Shown: one piece after another, positions 24,629-34,964 of the stretch
How the letters are laid out: every line of letters starts with the position of its first letter
Position numbering within the stretch: the first letter of the stretch is position 1
DNA from: Mytilus californianus
Lineage: Eukaryota; Mollusca; Bivalvia; Mytilida; Mytilidae
Assembly (NCBI RefSeq): GCF_021869535.1
Contig: NW_026262679.1
Span: 87,107,143-87,171,142 of the forward strand
Reading direction: 5' to 3'
DNA: 64,000 bases
The notes under the pieces: generated by a model
Database searches by the model: none
Told to the model about the DNA's origin: nothing
What the model saw: the letters and a program-made list of their open reading frames with translations, nothing else
Translations under genes and position numbers: made by a program

Positions 24629-24802
24629 ACAGATTCCACCACCAAATCTCGTGTAATACGATATTTATCCACTCTCGACAGTTAAATTTTAAATATTTAA
24701 AACGCTCGGCGAGCCTCGCGTTTTAAATATGAAAATTTAACTGTCTCGAGTGGATAAATATCGTATCACATTCGATGCAGTGGTAGAATCTATATGTATC
24801 TG
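24629..24802. repeat. Large foldback, about 80-bp arms
   Basis: The left arm (agattccaccaccaaatctc ... gcgttttaaat side) and right arm (...gtggtagaatct) are imperfect reverse complements. The best-matching core is gataaatatcg with ctgtcgag and the taaattt blocks. The centre is tcggcgagcctcgcg. It sits between the minisatellite and its stray last unit, as if inserted into the array. An 86-codon minus-strand frame (24412-24672) reads out of the left arm and probably belongs to the same repeat. Confidence 0.75.
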
Positions 24803-24809
24803 TTCCAAG

Positions 24810-25970
24810 TCAGTCTCCTCAGAGGTTGTCTTTGCCTCTTTATGTTTTGTCTATTGGGAGTTTTTGACACACCTTGTCTAGTATTTTTAAATAGGCATTG
24901 CTACAGTTTAAATCCACAAATCGTTGTAAAGCTATCATATATTTATAGTCTCTAATAAAAATAAATGTATTGAAATAAAATCGTTGTTAAAGCGATCTAT
25001 AATACTAGTACTAAATAAGTAGACCTCATTTTTGTGTGTCACTTCATCAAGTACCAGATAAATCAACCAGAATGATATTGTGTCAAGAAGCAAGCATGCG
25101 TTACATTATAGTTTGGTTTGTTATCTTCACTTTTCAATATTTAGTTTGGAGTATAAGGGAGGAAATATTGGAAAAGAAAATGCTATCTGAATGTCCTTCT
25201 CGTCACCCGATTATTTTTATAGCAATATAACCGTTTTCAATGTAAGCACATGTTGTAAAGATATGACTGGGAAAAATCAACATATCCAAACTGCAAAGTA
25301 CTACAACCTACTTTATTGAAACAGGATTGATCAAAAACTAACAAACCATTTCAAACAACTAACGTTCTTAACTGGCTGAAAATAAAATTGGTTAGTAAAT
25401 AGCAAATTGGAGCCTACGAAAAACCAAAAAAAGCAACTGGAATTGATGAAAACAGTTCATGCATCTCTCTCATAAATTTATAACTAATTAAAGCTATAAC
25501 TATATATTCATTTTTAGTTGACAAAGTGACCTTTGCAAATAACCATGGTAATCCAAATAACCTGCTCACGTTTAAGCGGTTCCAACTTTGTCATAAATAT
25601 TTTAAATCAAATATATCGTTACAGGAACTAGGATAAATATAATTCAATCACAATGTAGTTCATTGATACGATGCAAGTATATTGAATTTCTAATACATGT
25701 ATGACGTGTTTAAAGTTTTTAAATGTTTTGTTTGAGTCCTTTTGGATTGTGTGCTCTAGAAAGCTTTGTATATCGACTCTCTTAATTTTCTGTTTCAAGC
25801 ATTAGTATATTTAAAAGATTATTCCAGAAGCACGTGTCTTGCACACGGACATGTATCTGTCTATAAAGGAGTCGGTACTGCTGTTCATGGACTATCAGTA
25901 ACTGAGGGTTTTATCCCCTCAGTTTCCAATGCTTCGATACTAATATGATTTGAATGATAAATTAAACTCA
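24810..25970. other. Intergenic, nothing recognised
   Basis: No supported gene or structured repeat. Confidence 0.35.
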
Positions 25971-25976
25971 TGTCTA

Positions 25977-26110
25977 GGGCTGGTATGCATAAAACCACTT
26001 AAGTTAAGATATCGAATCGTAATACTAATTTATCGTAGGACATGTAGAAAAATCCGTCCCGGCCGGTTCGGAACAAATCTTAACTTAAGTAGCTTTTTGC
26101 ATTCGGGCCC
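25977..26110. mobile_element. MITE-like foldback, 34-bp inverted ends
   Basis: The left end gggctggtatgcataaaacc with cacttaagttaagat is matched by the right end atcttaacttaagtagcttt with ttgcattcgggccc. The 134-bp element has no coding capacity and no certain target duplication. Confidence 0.7.
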
Positions 26111-26114
26111 AGTT

Positions 26115-27400
26115 CAATAATTTAGTACTTGTGTCATAACAGAGGTTATAACTATCTAAGGCAAGGCTGACCTATGGCGGTTTTATCTGTTCCATTTAGA
26201 TCCTTTCCAATTTTGTGTTCTAAAATTTTAGGATGTATATTGTCTTTCTAACTGGTGTCCAGTATTCCTGGAGAAATACATTTAGAAACTCGTGACGTGC
26301 GTTCGGACTTGTTTCACTTCAGTTCAACGTGAAAGACGTTAAAAAAACAATCAAGATTAAGAACAGCAATTCAATCACTGTTTCTTTTATATATAATTAT
26401 TATTGTCCAGGTTTCCACACCTCATCCTCCCATTTCCAATTATTTAAAACCATATATATTTAAAAAAAAAAATCGTAATACAAGTAGTCATAACCATTGA
26501 GTCCTATAACACAATACCACGTGACTTCAAGACTTTAAATGTCAAGAGATTTGTCAACTCTATTTAGTCGGTGGCAAGTAGTACCCATTGAAATGGATGA
26601 TATCAGGAAACTATTGAAATGATCGCAAATAAAACATATTTTTGAGCCATTCCCGCTGATGCAAAATGTGTCAATGAAATAACCCTAGTTAGAACATATT
26701 TATCACCAGGACTGGTGTCGTTGTCTTCAAAACGTTATCTCTTACTTAAATGCGATCAAGGTCTTGCATGACAGGTTCTTAATCTAAATCTAGCCTTCTA
26801 TAGGAATCATGTTTGTTTTTCGGTCGTTGCTTTTCCTTTCTTTCTAGAATGCATGTTTAATTGTAAAATAAATAACATTAGAATTTAACCCTTTCAAAAT
26901 CTGAAGAACTAGTTTTATCTTTAAAGATAAAATAAAACTATGTGTTTTCCGTTTAATCAGGGCCCATTAGAAGAATGGACTTCTGGTTTAAGTTACAATA
27001 TAGATTACGTGCTTTGAAAATTTGTAAGTGGTAAACGTGATTTGTTAGGGCACTTATTAAAATTTTAATCAGATCGTCAGATGTTTGAGTATACAGCTTA
27101 TTTTGGAAATTTCTAAATAAAAAAATACATTGCAAGCAGAGTTGTTAGAAAAACAAAACAATTTTAATCCGTACAACAAAACATAGACAGATCTAATATT
27201 ATCATGATTTGTCTTTAAATGTTTTCCGATATATAAAGAGTGTATACTTATTTTTTCCAGTCATCTTAGTTGGTCGATCACTACAGAATTGACTGATCTA
27301 CATACTACGTTTAGATATTACAGATCTTTGTTAAAATGTTCAGTTTTCAGTTCGTATTTCATAATTTGCAAGTTTACATACATGTATTTAATAAGTTACA
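26115..27400. other. Intergenic, nothing recognised
   Basis: AT-rich. Includes the 3' flank of the VDE-like gene whose stop is at 27403. An ATTAAA-type signal near 27385 is possible. Confidence 0.35.
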
Positions 27401-27402
27401 TC

Positions 27403-27975
27403 TCACAATTCGCTAGATTGGCCACAACGATCAAAGCGTATTTTGCAGTAATTGTCCAAATTTAATCCAATTGAAGTTGCCACCTTTTCGAGCTTAGATA
27501 ATGTATCATTAGATAGAGCAGTAGTTCTTGAAAGGACAACAGATCCCTCGAATGGAAAACCACCAGAATATGTCCCGCAATAATATACATACGCATAATT
27601 GTCATTTAAACCAAAGTCTATAATTCTCCATTCTAAAGAGTAATTAACATCAGAACTGTCAATGCGAATGACCCCGGGAGTTGTCGAATTCCATTGATTT
27701 AAGGAAGATTCAATGGAATAGTGTATAGTTGTAGCATTCATTATCTCAATGTAGTACTCCTCCGCAAAAAATAATCCCTGGTGTGCAGGATAAAATGTGA
27801 TGTTATGACATTCGTAGCAATCATTATTTCGGTTAAGTCCTCTGACAAAATACCATGATCCGTCTAGACTACCGATATCAAACGATTTATCAAGTCTTTT
27901 AGGTCTTTGACAAGTATTTGCCGCAAAAATGGCGGAAAGACTTATCAAGCATGAAAGCATCCATATTACTTTCAT
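27403..27975 (-). CDS. Secreted VDE-like lipocalin (lipocalin domain only), altered active-site motif
   Basis: A single 190-residue frame with a signal peptide at about 1-19, directly followed by the lipocalin domain. GSWYFVRGLN at 39-48 holds Trp41. NDCYEC holds Asp52, Cys53 and Cys56. EWRIIDF occurs at 115-121 and YVYYCG at 129-134. EGSVVLSRT lies near 143-151 and KLEKVATSIG at 161-170. The residue equivalent to the second catalytic Asp of plant VDE, just before the tyrosine, is Asn126 within GLNDNYAYV, and the loop is one residue longer than in the 11169 and 20678 proteins. This favours ligand binding over catalysis, though the preceding Asp125 might substitute. Cysteines match the 20678 protein. 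Several N-glycosylation sequons are present (NIT, NAT, NST, NYS). Its closest neighbour, the gene at 28648-29226, lies about 0.7 kb upstream on the same strand. Confidence 0.87.
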   Translation of the reverse strand: MKVIWMLSCLISLSAIFAANTCQRPKRLDKSFDIGSLDGSWYFVRGLNRNNDCYECHNITFYPAHQGLFFAEEYYIEIMNATTIHYSIESSLNQWNSTTPGVIRIDSSDVNYSLEWRIIDFGLNDNYAYVYYCGTYSGGFPFEGSVVLSRTTALSNDTLSKLEKVATSIGLNLDNYCKIRFDRCGQSSEL

Positions 27976-28106
27976 TGTGTGCGTTGTGAAAATGTTATCT
28001 TAACAAGAACAGAACATAATTGTTAAAGTTCTGAGTGACTTTCTTGCTGTTAAATGTTATCGCAATTGTTCTTATATCTCTACTTGTTTTAAATTAGGAC
28101 AGCCAA

Positions 28107-28170
28107 TAATAATTATCAAAATTTAATCTAATTGAAGAAGTCCCATTTTCTAGTTTATCTTCTGAAAAGT
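28107..28170 (-). pseudogene. Relic of a VDE-like gene 3' end
   Basis: The plus-strand text aatttaatctaattgaag and ccattttctagtttatc parallels the C-terminal coding part of the gene at 27403 (about 27450-27510), roughly 70% by eye. It corresponds to the KLEKVATSIGLNLDNYC region. Nothing of the rest of the gene remains, so this is a truncated duplicate between two intact members. Confidence 0.6.
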
Positions 28171-28540
28171 TGGAGTTCTTGACTTCAAATTTCAATTACC
28201 ATTTAAAGTAACATGGCTATTCAGTTTCTCTATCTGAATGTTTTAGATAAATGACAATGTTCTAAAATCAACCAAATATTTAATGCGATTATGAACACAA
28301 CACATTTTAGATAATTGTTTAGTTACAAGAATATATCTATTTGTGTCATACATTGCATAGTGAGCGCTTGTCTTTGTTAACCTTCATTGTGACAAATTAA
28401 AAAAAATGCAAACCAGTATTATATAAGTACTTTCTCAAGAATCTAGCTTTATGATTAATGAAATAAACAAATGTAAATATTAATTGAAAAGGAAAAACTA
28501 TTTTTTTGTTATTTAATTATAAACGTTCATATAAACATAA

Positions 28541-28625
28541 GAAGATGTGGTTTGATTGCAAATGAGACAACTGTCCACAATAGACGAAAATGACTGAGAA
28601 GTTAGCAAATATAGGTTACCGTACG
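28541..28625 (+). repeat. Dispersed repeat R1, short copy
   Basis: aagaagatgtggtttgattg, then aaatgagacaactgtccac and ataggttaccgtacg match the first part of R1. It lies just past the 3' end of the VDE-like gene at 28648. Confidence 0.75.
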
Positions 28626-28647
28626 TACAGTTTAGTTACTCGTAAAT

Positions 28648-29226
28648 CTAATCACATTGATCAAAGTCTGGTTTGCAGTAGCGGTCCCAATTCCACCCCA
28701 ATGAGGTCGCAATATGGTCAAGTTTTGACACTGTGTCGTTCGATATTGATGTCGTTCTAGAAAGGACAACTGATCCCTCGAATTGATATCCCCAGTTATA
28801 TGTTCCACAATAGTATGCATACACATAGCTGTTGTTTTGAGCGTAATCAAGGACTCGCCATTCCAAGGTAGCATCTGAAGCTGAACTGTAGAATCGAACT
28901 ATCCCAGGAGTTGTAGCGTTCCACTGCGACACACTCGATTTGACGTCAAAATGTTCGGTTGAGTCATTTAGTTTTAAAATATAATGTTCCTCCGCAATGA
29001 AGGCCTGTGGTAGTACAGGGAGAGGCAGAAACGTAATGTTACGGCAATCGTAGCAATCAAATTGTTGGTTCAGTCCACGAACAACATACCAGGTTCCATC
29101 AAGACTTGTAAAATCAAACGATTTCTCCACTCTGTTTGGTCTATGACACGTATCGGCTTCTCCATGTATAATCAATGGCAACACCATGCATGTAACAATT
29201 AAAATCAACACATATGTTTTCATCAT
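28648..29226 (-). CDS. Secreted VDE-like lipocalin (lipocalin domain only), second acid lost
   Basis: A single 192-residue frame. Signal peptide about 1-24, then the lipocalin domain. GTWYVVRGLN at 44-53 holds Trp46. FDCYDC holds Asp57, Cys58 and Cys61. EWRVLDYAQ occurs at 122-130 and YVYAYYCG at 134-141. EGSVVLSRT is at 150-158 and KLDHIATSLG at 168-177. Six mature cysteines (27, 58, 61, 140, 184 and 191) match the other lipocalin-only copies. At the position of the second catalytic Asp of plant VDE the sequence reads Asn132-Ser133 before Tyr134, so that acid is absent. The protein is probably a secreted lipocalin with a hydrophobic ligand rather than a de-epoxidase; the ligand is unknown. 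A TATATAAA-like string lies about 120 bases upstream on the coding strand (near 29347). Confidence 0.87.
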   Translation of the reverse strand: MMKTYVLILIVTCMVLPLIIHGEADTCHRPNRVEKSFDFTSLDGTWYVVRGLNQQFDCYDCRNITFLPLPVLPQAFIAEEHYILKLNDSTEHFDVKSSVSQWNATTPGIVRFYSSASDATLEWRVLDYAQNNSYVYAYYCGTYNWGYQFEGSVVLSRTTSISNDTVSKLDHIATSLGWNWDRYCKPDFDQCD

Positions 29227-29229
29227 TGT

Positions 29230-30200
29230 CCTTCAAGTTATAGCAATCTTTTATGAAAGTAAACAAACAGGAAAGTAATTTCACTATATCTATGTTGACC
29301 TTGTGGTTCTTGTGCTATCTTTACATTCTGGTATCTTGTTGTCCATATATAAATCGTACATAGAATATGTGTACTTTCAATCACGTATATTTTAAACGCA
29401 GAAGAACATGGAAAAACAATGTGTTAACTTGCAGACTATTACACAGTTACAGCTCGACGACTTTTTTTCTAAAAAAATGTCCGTAAGAAACACGTTGTAA
29501 GAACTGTTCCTGCATTTCCCTGGTTAAAGTATTTGATCAATTATTAATTAAAGTAGTTTGATGAAGATTTCTTAATACCAATGTTCATTGAACCTTTGTC
29601 GCTTGTGTGGGCGTTGGGTTGGAGACATAAATCTGAAAGGACATCTACAAAAGACCTAAATCCTCATAACGAGACGAGTGTAATTTAATGAAAAGTGCCT
29701 CGATTGCTATTTTTACTCTAAAATTACAATTACGGCGGTGATGTGAGAGTAGTTCGGCGGTTTTATGCCAATCGATTTCGAGTTTAATATGACATATTGG
29801 TGTTCGATCAGATTTTAATTGAAATTTCCTACCAAGTTCCTATCTAGTTCTTAAGCATGAAGACTAGTTTTTATTCACTGAAATAACATCACGTGTACTT
29901 ATCTTAAAGAACATTAAAAACAGTATTTGCTCATTGTCTTACAGTAAAACATTGATAATTTGTTCTGTGTTTTAATGGTTTCATGACAATAGTCAAAATA
30001 TAACTTATGAAACAGTAGCGTTTTCATCAGCAACATTATGCGGTATGATTCTACTGCATTTTGTAAACACTGACCAAGGGTCAAATGACACCTTTGGTCG
30101 GTGAAATAGAAAACATCTAAAATGGTTCTGTCCAAGTCGCCACAATGTAATAGTTCCGCTGGAACAAAAACATTCATGAAACTTGCTAATATTATTGGTT
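29230..30200. other. Intergenic, nothing recognised
   Basis: 5' flank of the VDE-like gene and AT-rich spacer. The minus-strand frame at 29914-30177 has no recognisable features. Confidence 0.35.
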
Positions 30201-30212
30201 TGTTAGTTTTGC

Positions 30213-30445
30213 CTTGTTCGTGCTTTGATGTTGTTTTTCCACAACTTTCTGTATAAATCGACGCTTCGGAATATGACTAGAAATTTATGACATTATTTGT
30301 TCGTTCTTTGGCTTTGTTTTTCCATAACTTCCAGTAGAAATTAACGCTTTGGAGTATGACTAGTAATTTAGTATTTGTTCATACTTTGATGTTGTATTTC
30401 CACAACTTTCTGCAGAAATCAACGCTTTGGAATATGACTATCAAT
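30213..30445 (+). repeat. About 79-bp tandem repeat, three copies
   Basis: Units containing ctttgatgttg, ccacaactttctg and acgctttggaatatgacta recur at about 30216, 30296 and 30373 with moderate divergence. Confidence 0.75.
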
Positions 30446-30529
30446 TCGGGACAGTATTTGTAAAATTCTTTATATATATTATGTCACCTTCAATGTTAGA
30501 TCCGCAAATTTGTGATAAGAAAATTGTTT

Positions 30530-30625
30530 CCTTCCCTCAGCAGGATTCGAACCCTACATCTGAGACATCGTGGCAACACCGCCTGCACTGTGTCCAGCGC
30601 CCTAGACCACTCGATCGACTATATA
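30530..30625 (-). repeat. tRNA-derived SINE head
   Basis: On the minus strand this reads as a tRNA-like sequence with an A-box-like agtggtctagggc (about 30599-30611) and a clear B box gggttcgaatcc (30543-30554). The long middle suggests a Ser/Leu-type tRNA ancestor. It is too divergent and poorly paired to be a tRNA gene. A degenerate copy is at 14708-14775. Confidence 0.65.
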
Positions 30626-30837
30626 TATAACTGATATATATTTGTTGATATTTCCCCACAGCTTTGTTCTTCAATGCACAATAGTAGCGTATTTCGCTCA
30701 GAGTGATGCTAGGGAAGTATTGACCTTGTAGTGAGGTAATAGTTTTTGCTACAATGTATACTAGTATGTTGAAGTCATCACTGTTACTTTGACTTAGGAA
30801 ATAGCAATATATTTGGCTTACTTTACGGTATGGGTTT

Positions 30838-31032
30838 TGCTCCATGTTGAAGGCCGTACAGTGACACGTCCTTTGATATCTGTTGGATAGTTGTCTCATT
30901 GGCAATCATACCGCATCTCTTTATTTTATTTTGTGAAGGTCTGTTCCTTTTCTTTTGGTTTTTACATGTACGCGTAGTGACTTTGTGCCATGAATTTATA
31001 CACCGTATCTTTTCTTTTCCATGATATATATC
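30838..31032 (-). repeat. R1 minus copy with a flanking segment duplicated at 31813
   Basis: gttgaaggccgtacagtga and gttgtctcattggcaatcat are the R1 head in reverse. From about 30880 to 31032 (ggtctgttccttttcttttg, gtgccatgaatt, ttttccatgatatatatcat) the sequence recurs at 31813-31965. These direct copies bracket the reverse transcriptase relic. Confidence 0.8.
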
Positions 31033-31812
31033 ATTCAAAAAATGTATCATTTAAAAACAACCGGGTAAACTTTAAAAAGTGTCGAAACAAAATAACGTCG
31101 TTAATATTTAATTCAAAAAGGAATATTACCAAAACGCTATATTTAGTTCAAAAAATTGTAAAGAACTTTGGAACCATATTAAAGCGTTAAATCGAAAAAT
31201 GGATTATATTTTTCCATCTAAAATGCAGTATGAAAATCAAACTGTTTAAAACGCCCACGATATTGTTAATACAGTAAATGTTCACTTTCTTCGTTAGCTG
31301 AAAACTTATTGGAAATAATACTTCAGATATGGTTTTTTCTTTGTTACAAAATTTTACTTTTAAAAAATGAAAGGAAACAGAAAATTTTAAATTAAATCTT
31401 ATTTCTGTTGGAGAGGTGTGTAAACAACTGAAACACCTTAATATTAATAAATCAGCAGGTTTAGATAGAATTGGTTCCAAATGTTTAAAGCTTAGTGCAG
31501 AGATGATATCACTACATGTATCTGTTCACTAACTTTTCTAATAAACAAAAGTATTTAACATCTTATCGTTTACTGCTATACATAAAGGAGGACCAACAAA
31601 TGTTCCCTCAAATTATCGTCCAATTTTTATTTTAAATACCATATCTAAGATTTTTGAAAGACATGTATGTACACAGTTATATGAATTCTTGAATAATTCA
31701 AAAAAATGTTTCAGGTTTCAGGCGAGGTCATTCATGTCAAACCGCCCTTACTAAACTAATTGACGAATGGTTAAAATATTTAGATAATGGAGAAATATTT
31801 TGGATTTCAGTA
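31033..31812 (+). pseudogene. Dead non-LTR retrotransposon reverse transcriptase fragment
   Basis: In shifting frames the plus strand encodes pieces typical of a CR1/L2-like ORF2. These are a tryptophan/lysine-rich linker (KCRNKITSLIFNSKRN), LNINKSAGLDRIGSKCLKLS, AIHKGG-x-SNYRPI, ISKIFERHV and an FRRGHSCQTAL-like block. They align in order with residues about 470-720 of the intact element's ORF2 at 52648-55950. Multiple stops and frameshifts show it is inactive. It is truncated at both ends and lies exactly between two direct copies of a 150-bp segment. Confidence 0.8.
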
Positions 31813-31965
31813 AGGATAGTTGTCTCATTGGCAATCATACCGCATCTCCTTATTTGATTTTATAAAGGTCTGTTCCTTTTCTTTTGGGTTTTACATGTAC
31901 GCGTTGTGATTTTGTGCCATGAATTGATAAACCGTATCTTTTCTTTTCCATGATATATATCATGA
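31813..31965 (-). repeat. Second copy of the 150-bp segment flanking the RT relic
   Basis: ggatagttgtctcattggca through tccatgatatatatcatg repeats 30880-31032 in the same orientation. Confidence 0.8.
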
Positions 31966-32056
31966 CAGCGTCAATCGGTTTCTTTATGTTACGTCCAAAG
32001 AAAAGGCGTTGACATTATGACGTTTTCGACCCCATATGAACATCTCCTTAACGACA

Positions 32057-34950
32057 ATGGAGATAAAAGGCATCGCACGAAAACCTGAAGAGGGAATCAT
32101 TATGCAAAATCCAACAGTGAAGACAGCGGATTTGTTTTGCATTCCGAATATTAAAGAAATAATGTCTGATTTACCTTTAACGTAAGTTTATTGTAAATAC
32201 TAACTTGTTTTTTTTCGTTTATTTTCAGTTAATATATTGCGACTTTTTCTAACTTCAGAATAAGAGTCGAGCTTAGTTAATATGTTACATGATTTTATAC
32301 TTCCACTAGCGTTCACTGGTTGACACGACTGATTTTGAACCATTTGTCTCAAAATATCACCAACCAAGTAGTAGGCACTGGCAGAGACATGTACAGTCTC
32401 TGGCACTGGCAATACATATTGCATATACCTTTCATAGAATTTTCATTTAATTGATTTTGATTGTTAAAACAAATAAATCTCCAACATGCAAAGTTTACGC
32501 TAGATGACTTTATCTGCTCGTTTGATTAGGTCGCTCCCACTGTACTAGTATTATTATATCTTTGGCTTTCCAAATATTTTCCAGATTAGAAAAGAAAAAT
32601 GTAGGTCTATATCACACGAAGGTCAGAGAAATGAAGAGAAGTATTGAGCAGCATAAAAGAATGTATAATAGATTACTTATACAGCAAGAAGTAAGTAAAA
32701 AGTGCAAAATTTTACAGTGTTGAAAAATGAACTCAGAGAAAAATTAATAAAATATGGTAAAATAAAACAATAACATATTTTAAATAATTAAGTCAATGAG
32801 ACGACAACCTAACGACACATAAAATTCAAAAGGAGAGAAATTTGTAAAAGTGATAATTCACTTCTTTTCCAATCCTAATAAAACTGTCATATTTGTGATG
32901 AAATATTGTTTTCACAAAAAACCAAAAGACAAAAAATTTCAAAATACGGTCTTCAATAATAGGCAAATTTCATGTGGTAGACATATATGAAATATAAAGT
33001 TCCATAAAAATGAGATGAAATACAGTATATACCATATATAAAAAAAACTGTTTAAATTCTGTCCTCGTCTTGACAGTTGTGTGGGGTCGAGATGAGGAAC
33101 CTCTCTGGGCTTATATAATTGGACCCAGCTTCCTTTGTCGACGGATACACTTCCTTATCCCACTTCATGATGTGTTTGTTTTCCCCTATAAGTCTATTTA
33201 TAGAAACTGTTCTGTCTGTTTTTACAGCTAAGTTGGTTGGTCCAAAGAGATGTTGAAAAGTACAAGTTTCGTCTGGACATAGCCATAGGCGACTTTTATT
33301 ACTTGTTTGACAAGATAAGCTTACATCAAATACAATCAAAGGAGAAATCTATTAAAAAGCTGAAGGAACTTTTCCAACAGAAGAAAGACATTGCTTCAAG
33401 ACTAGAATTAAAATATCACACATTGCTTGCCGAGGAAGTCATGACAAGAACAGCAATAAAACTGGTAAACTATTTCCCCCCCCCCCCTGCTTTTTATGTT
33501 GATAAAACGGTTAAACTGTGGTTTTAGTTAATTGATAGGACAGCATTTATATTAAGTCATATATTAAGATCTTTTAGACATTGTGCATGTACTTAGGGGA
33601 GTAGGATGGTTCAAATATTTGGGCTGAAAATGTAGAAAAAAAGAAAAACAATAATCAGGAGTGTCGCAACTTTGATAATATGCTTGTTATTTTCACATTG
33701 ATACATGTACCATAAACCCCTAGATTCTTCATATATTGAATTTTCATATTTCGTTCCTACTTTTACTTGACAAATACGGTATTTATTTTAGCTGGAACGC
33801 AGTCTGTGGGAATATCTGAAATTTCATTTGGTGGACAAAAAGGAAGGAGGCCCATCATTAAAACAAACCAATGTAAAGTAAGTAATACTGTGTTTATTAT
33901 TTTGTTTCAGGAAATGCCTCTATATACTCTGTTTTTAATCTATATTCGGAAGTTAATTATTTTGCTTTAGTCAGTGTTAATTCAAAAATTGAGTCTTTGA
34001 ATTTTAACAGAAGATAAAATTGCGTATTTAACATTTTTCGTAAGCTTTCAACATTTTTTCCTGTTAAGCTCTTTGTCATATCAAACTTTTACAGTTCTAT
34101 GTACTAAAAATGTGTGTTTTGTTGGCAGGTACTGGTACGATAAAGTGGGTCTACAACATTGTTCTATAAATGTAGAAAACATGAAAGAGAAATACAGCTC
34201 TAAATACAAGTTTACTCTTCCTTTGGTAAGTATGATGCAGAACATGATAAAAGAGGGTCTTGAGTGGTTATACAAAATAGAGAATAGTGGGCAAAAAAAA
34301 AAGATTGAGAAGAGTGGAAAAAAATAAGAATGGCGAATTACGGGGTACTTAAATAAAAAGAATAGTGAAATAATTGAGGGGATGAATAAGAATAGAAAAA
34401 TGGCCAAACAAAATTAAAAAAATACAGAAATGAAATATACCCATCCAACCCCTCAGAAAGAGATTTAAACCTAGCATTTATTTCTGTGCTTTATGGCAAT
34501 AGGATTTGAAATTTTACTCTCTTTCATATTTCGTTGGTGCAAATTCCACGTTTTTTAAAATAATTAAACACAATCCACATTGAACTAAGGAAGTCGTACA
34601 CTAAATATTCGGAAGCTGAAAAATGGCATGACCTTTCAACATATTCTGTCAATACTTGTTTTATTTGACGAGAGGATGTGAAATATTGAAAAAATAAAAC
34701 TTGCTTTCAATATTTTCTCTTTTTTATGGGGTTCAACGCCATCTTGACAATGTTCTCACTTTGTATTTCATCTCGAATCAACAGATTGTTTTTATTTTTT
34801 TTACAGGAATTTCTAAACCAGAAAGGATTTGATAAAAAGTTACCTCAGCTAGACAAAGCCTACGACATAAAGATACCAATTTGTACAGCTGTTATGAGAG
34901 AGAGAAAGAGGGAAAGAGACATATGTGTATATAAAAATAAGATACATTAG
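32057..34950 (+). CDS. Six-exon coiled-coil protein, function unknown
   Basis: Exons 32057-32181, 32585-32690, 33228-33464, 33792-33877, 34129-34225 and 34807-34950 join to 795 bases in one open frame (264 residues plus stop). Every junction is GT-AG and phase-consistent. The start is the ATG at 32057 (MEIKGIARKPEEG). The middle of the protein (about residues 45-155, mainly exons 2-3) is a charged helical coiled coil with Glu/Lys/Gln heptads, for example KVREMKRSIEQHKRMYNRLL and SIKKLKELFQQKKDIASRLE. The C-terminus is basic (MRERKRERD). There is no signal peptide or membrane segment. I do not recognise the family; the design is common among cytoskeletal or ciliary proteins, which is only a guess. 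AATAAA at 34956-34961 follows the stop by a few bases. It converges on the RPB2 gene. Confidence 0.82.
33475..33486 (+). repeat. Poly-C tract just past exon 3
   Basis: A run of about a dozen C residues within 12 bases of the donor site of exon 3 of the coiled-coil gene. It may vary in length between individuals. Confidence 0.8.
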
Positions 34951-34955
34951 TATTC

Positions 34956-34961
34956 AATAAA
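34956..34961 (+). terminator. Poly(A) signal of the coiled-coil gene
   Basis: AATAAA six bases after the TAG stop, so the 3' untranslated region would be very short. Confidence 0.6.
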
Positions 34962-34964
34962 ATT

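Noticed and set aside
30530..30625. Genuine tRNA gene
   Set aside because: A and B boxes exist but the arms do not pair into a proper cloverleaf and a degenerate sibling copy exists; called a SINE.
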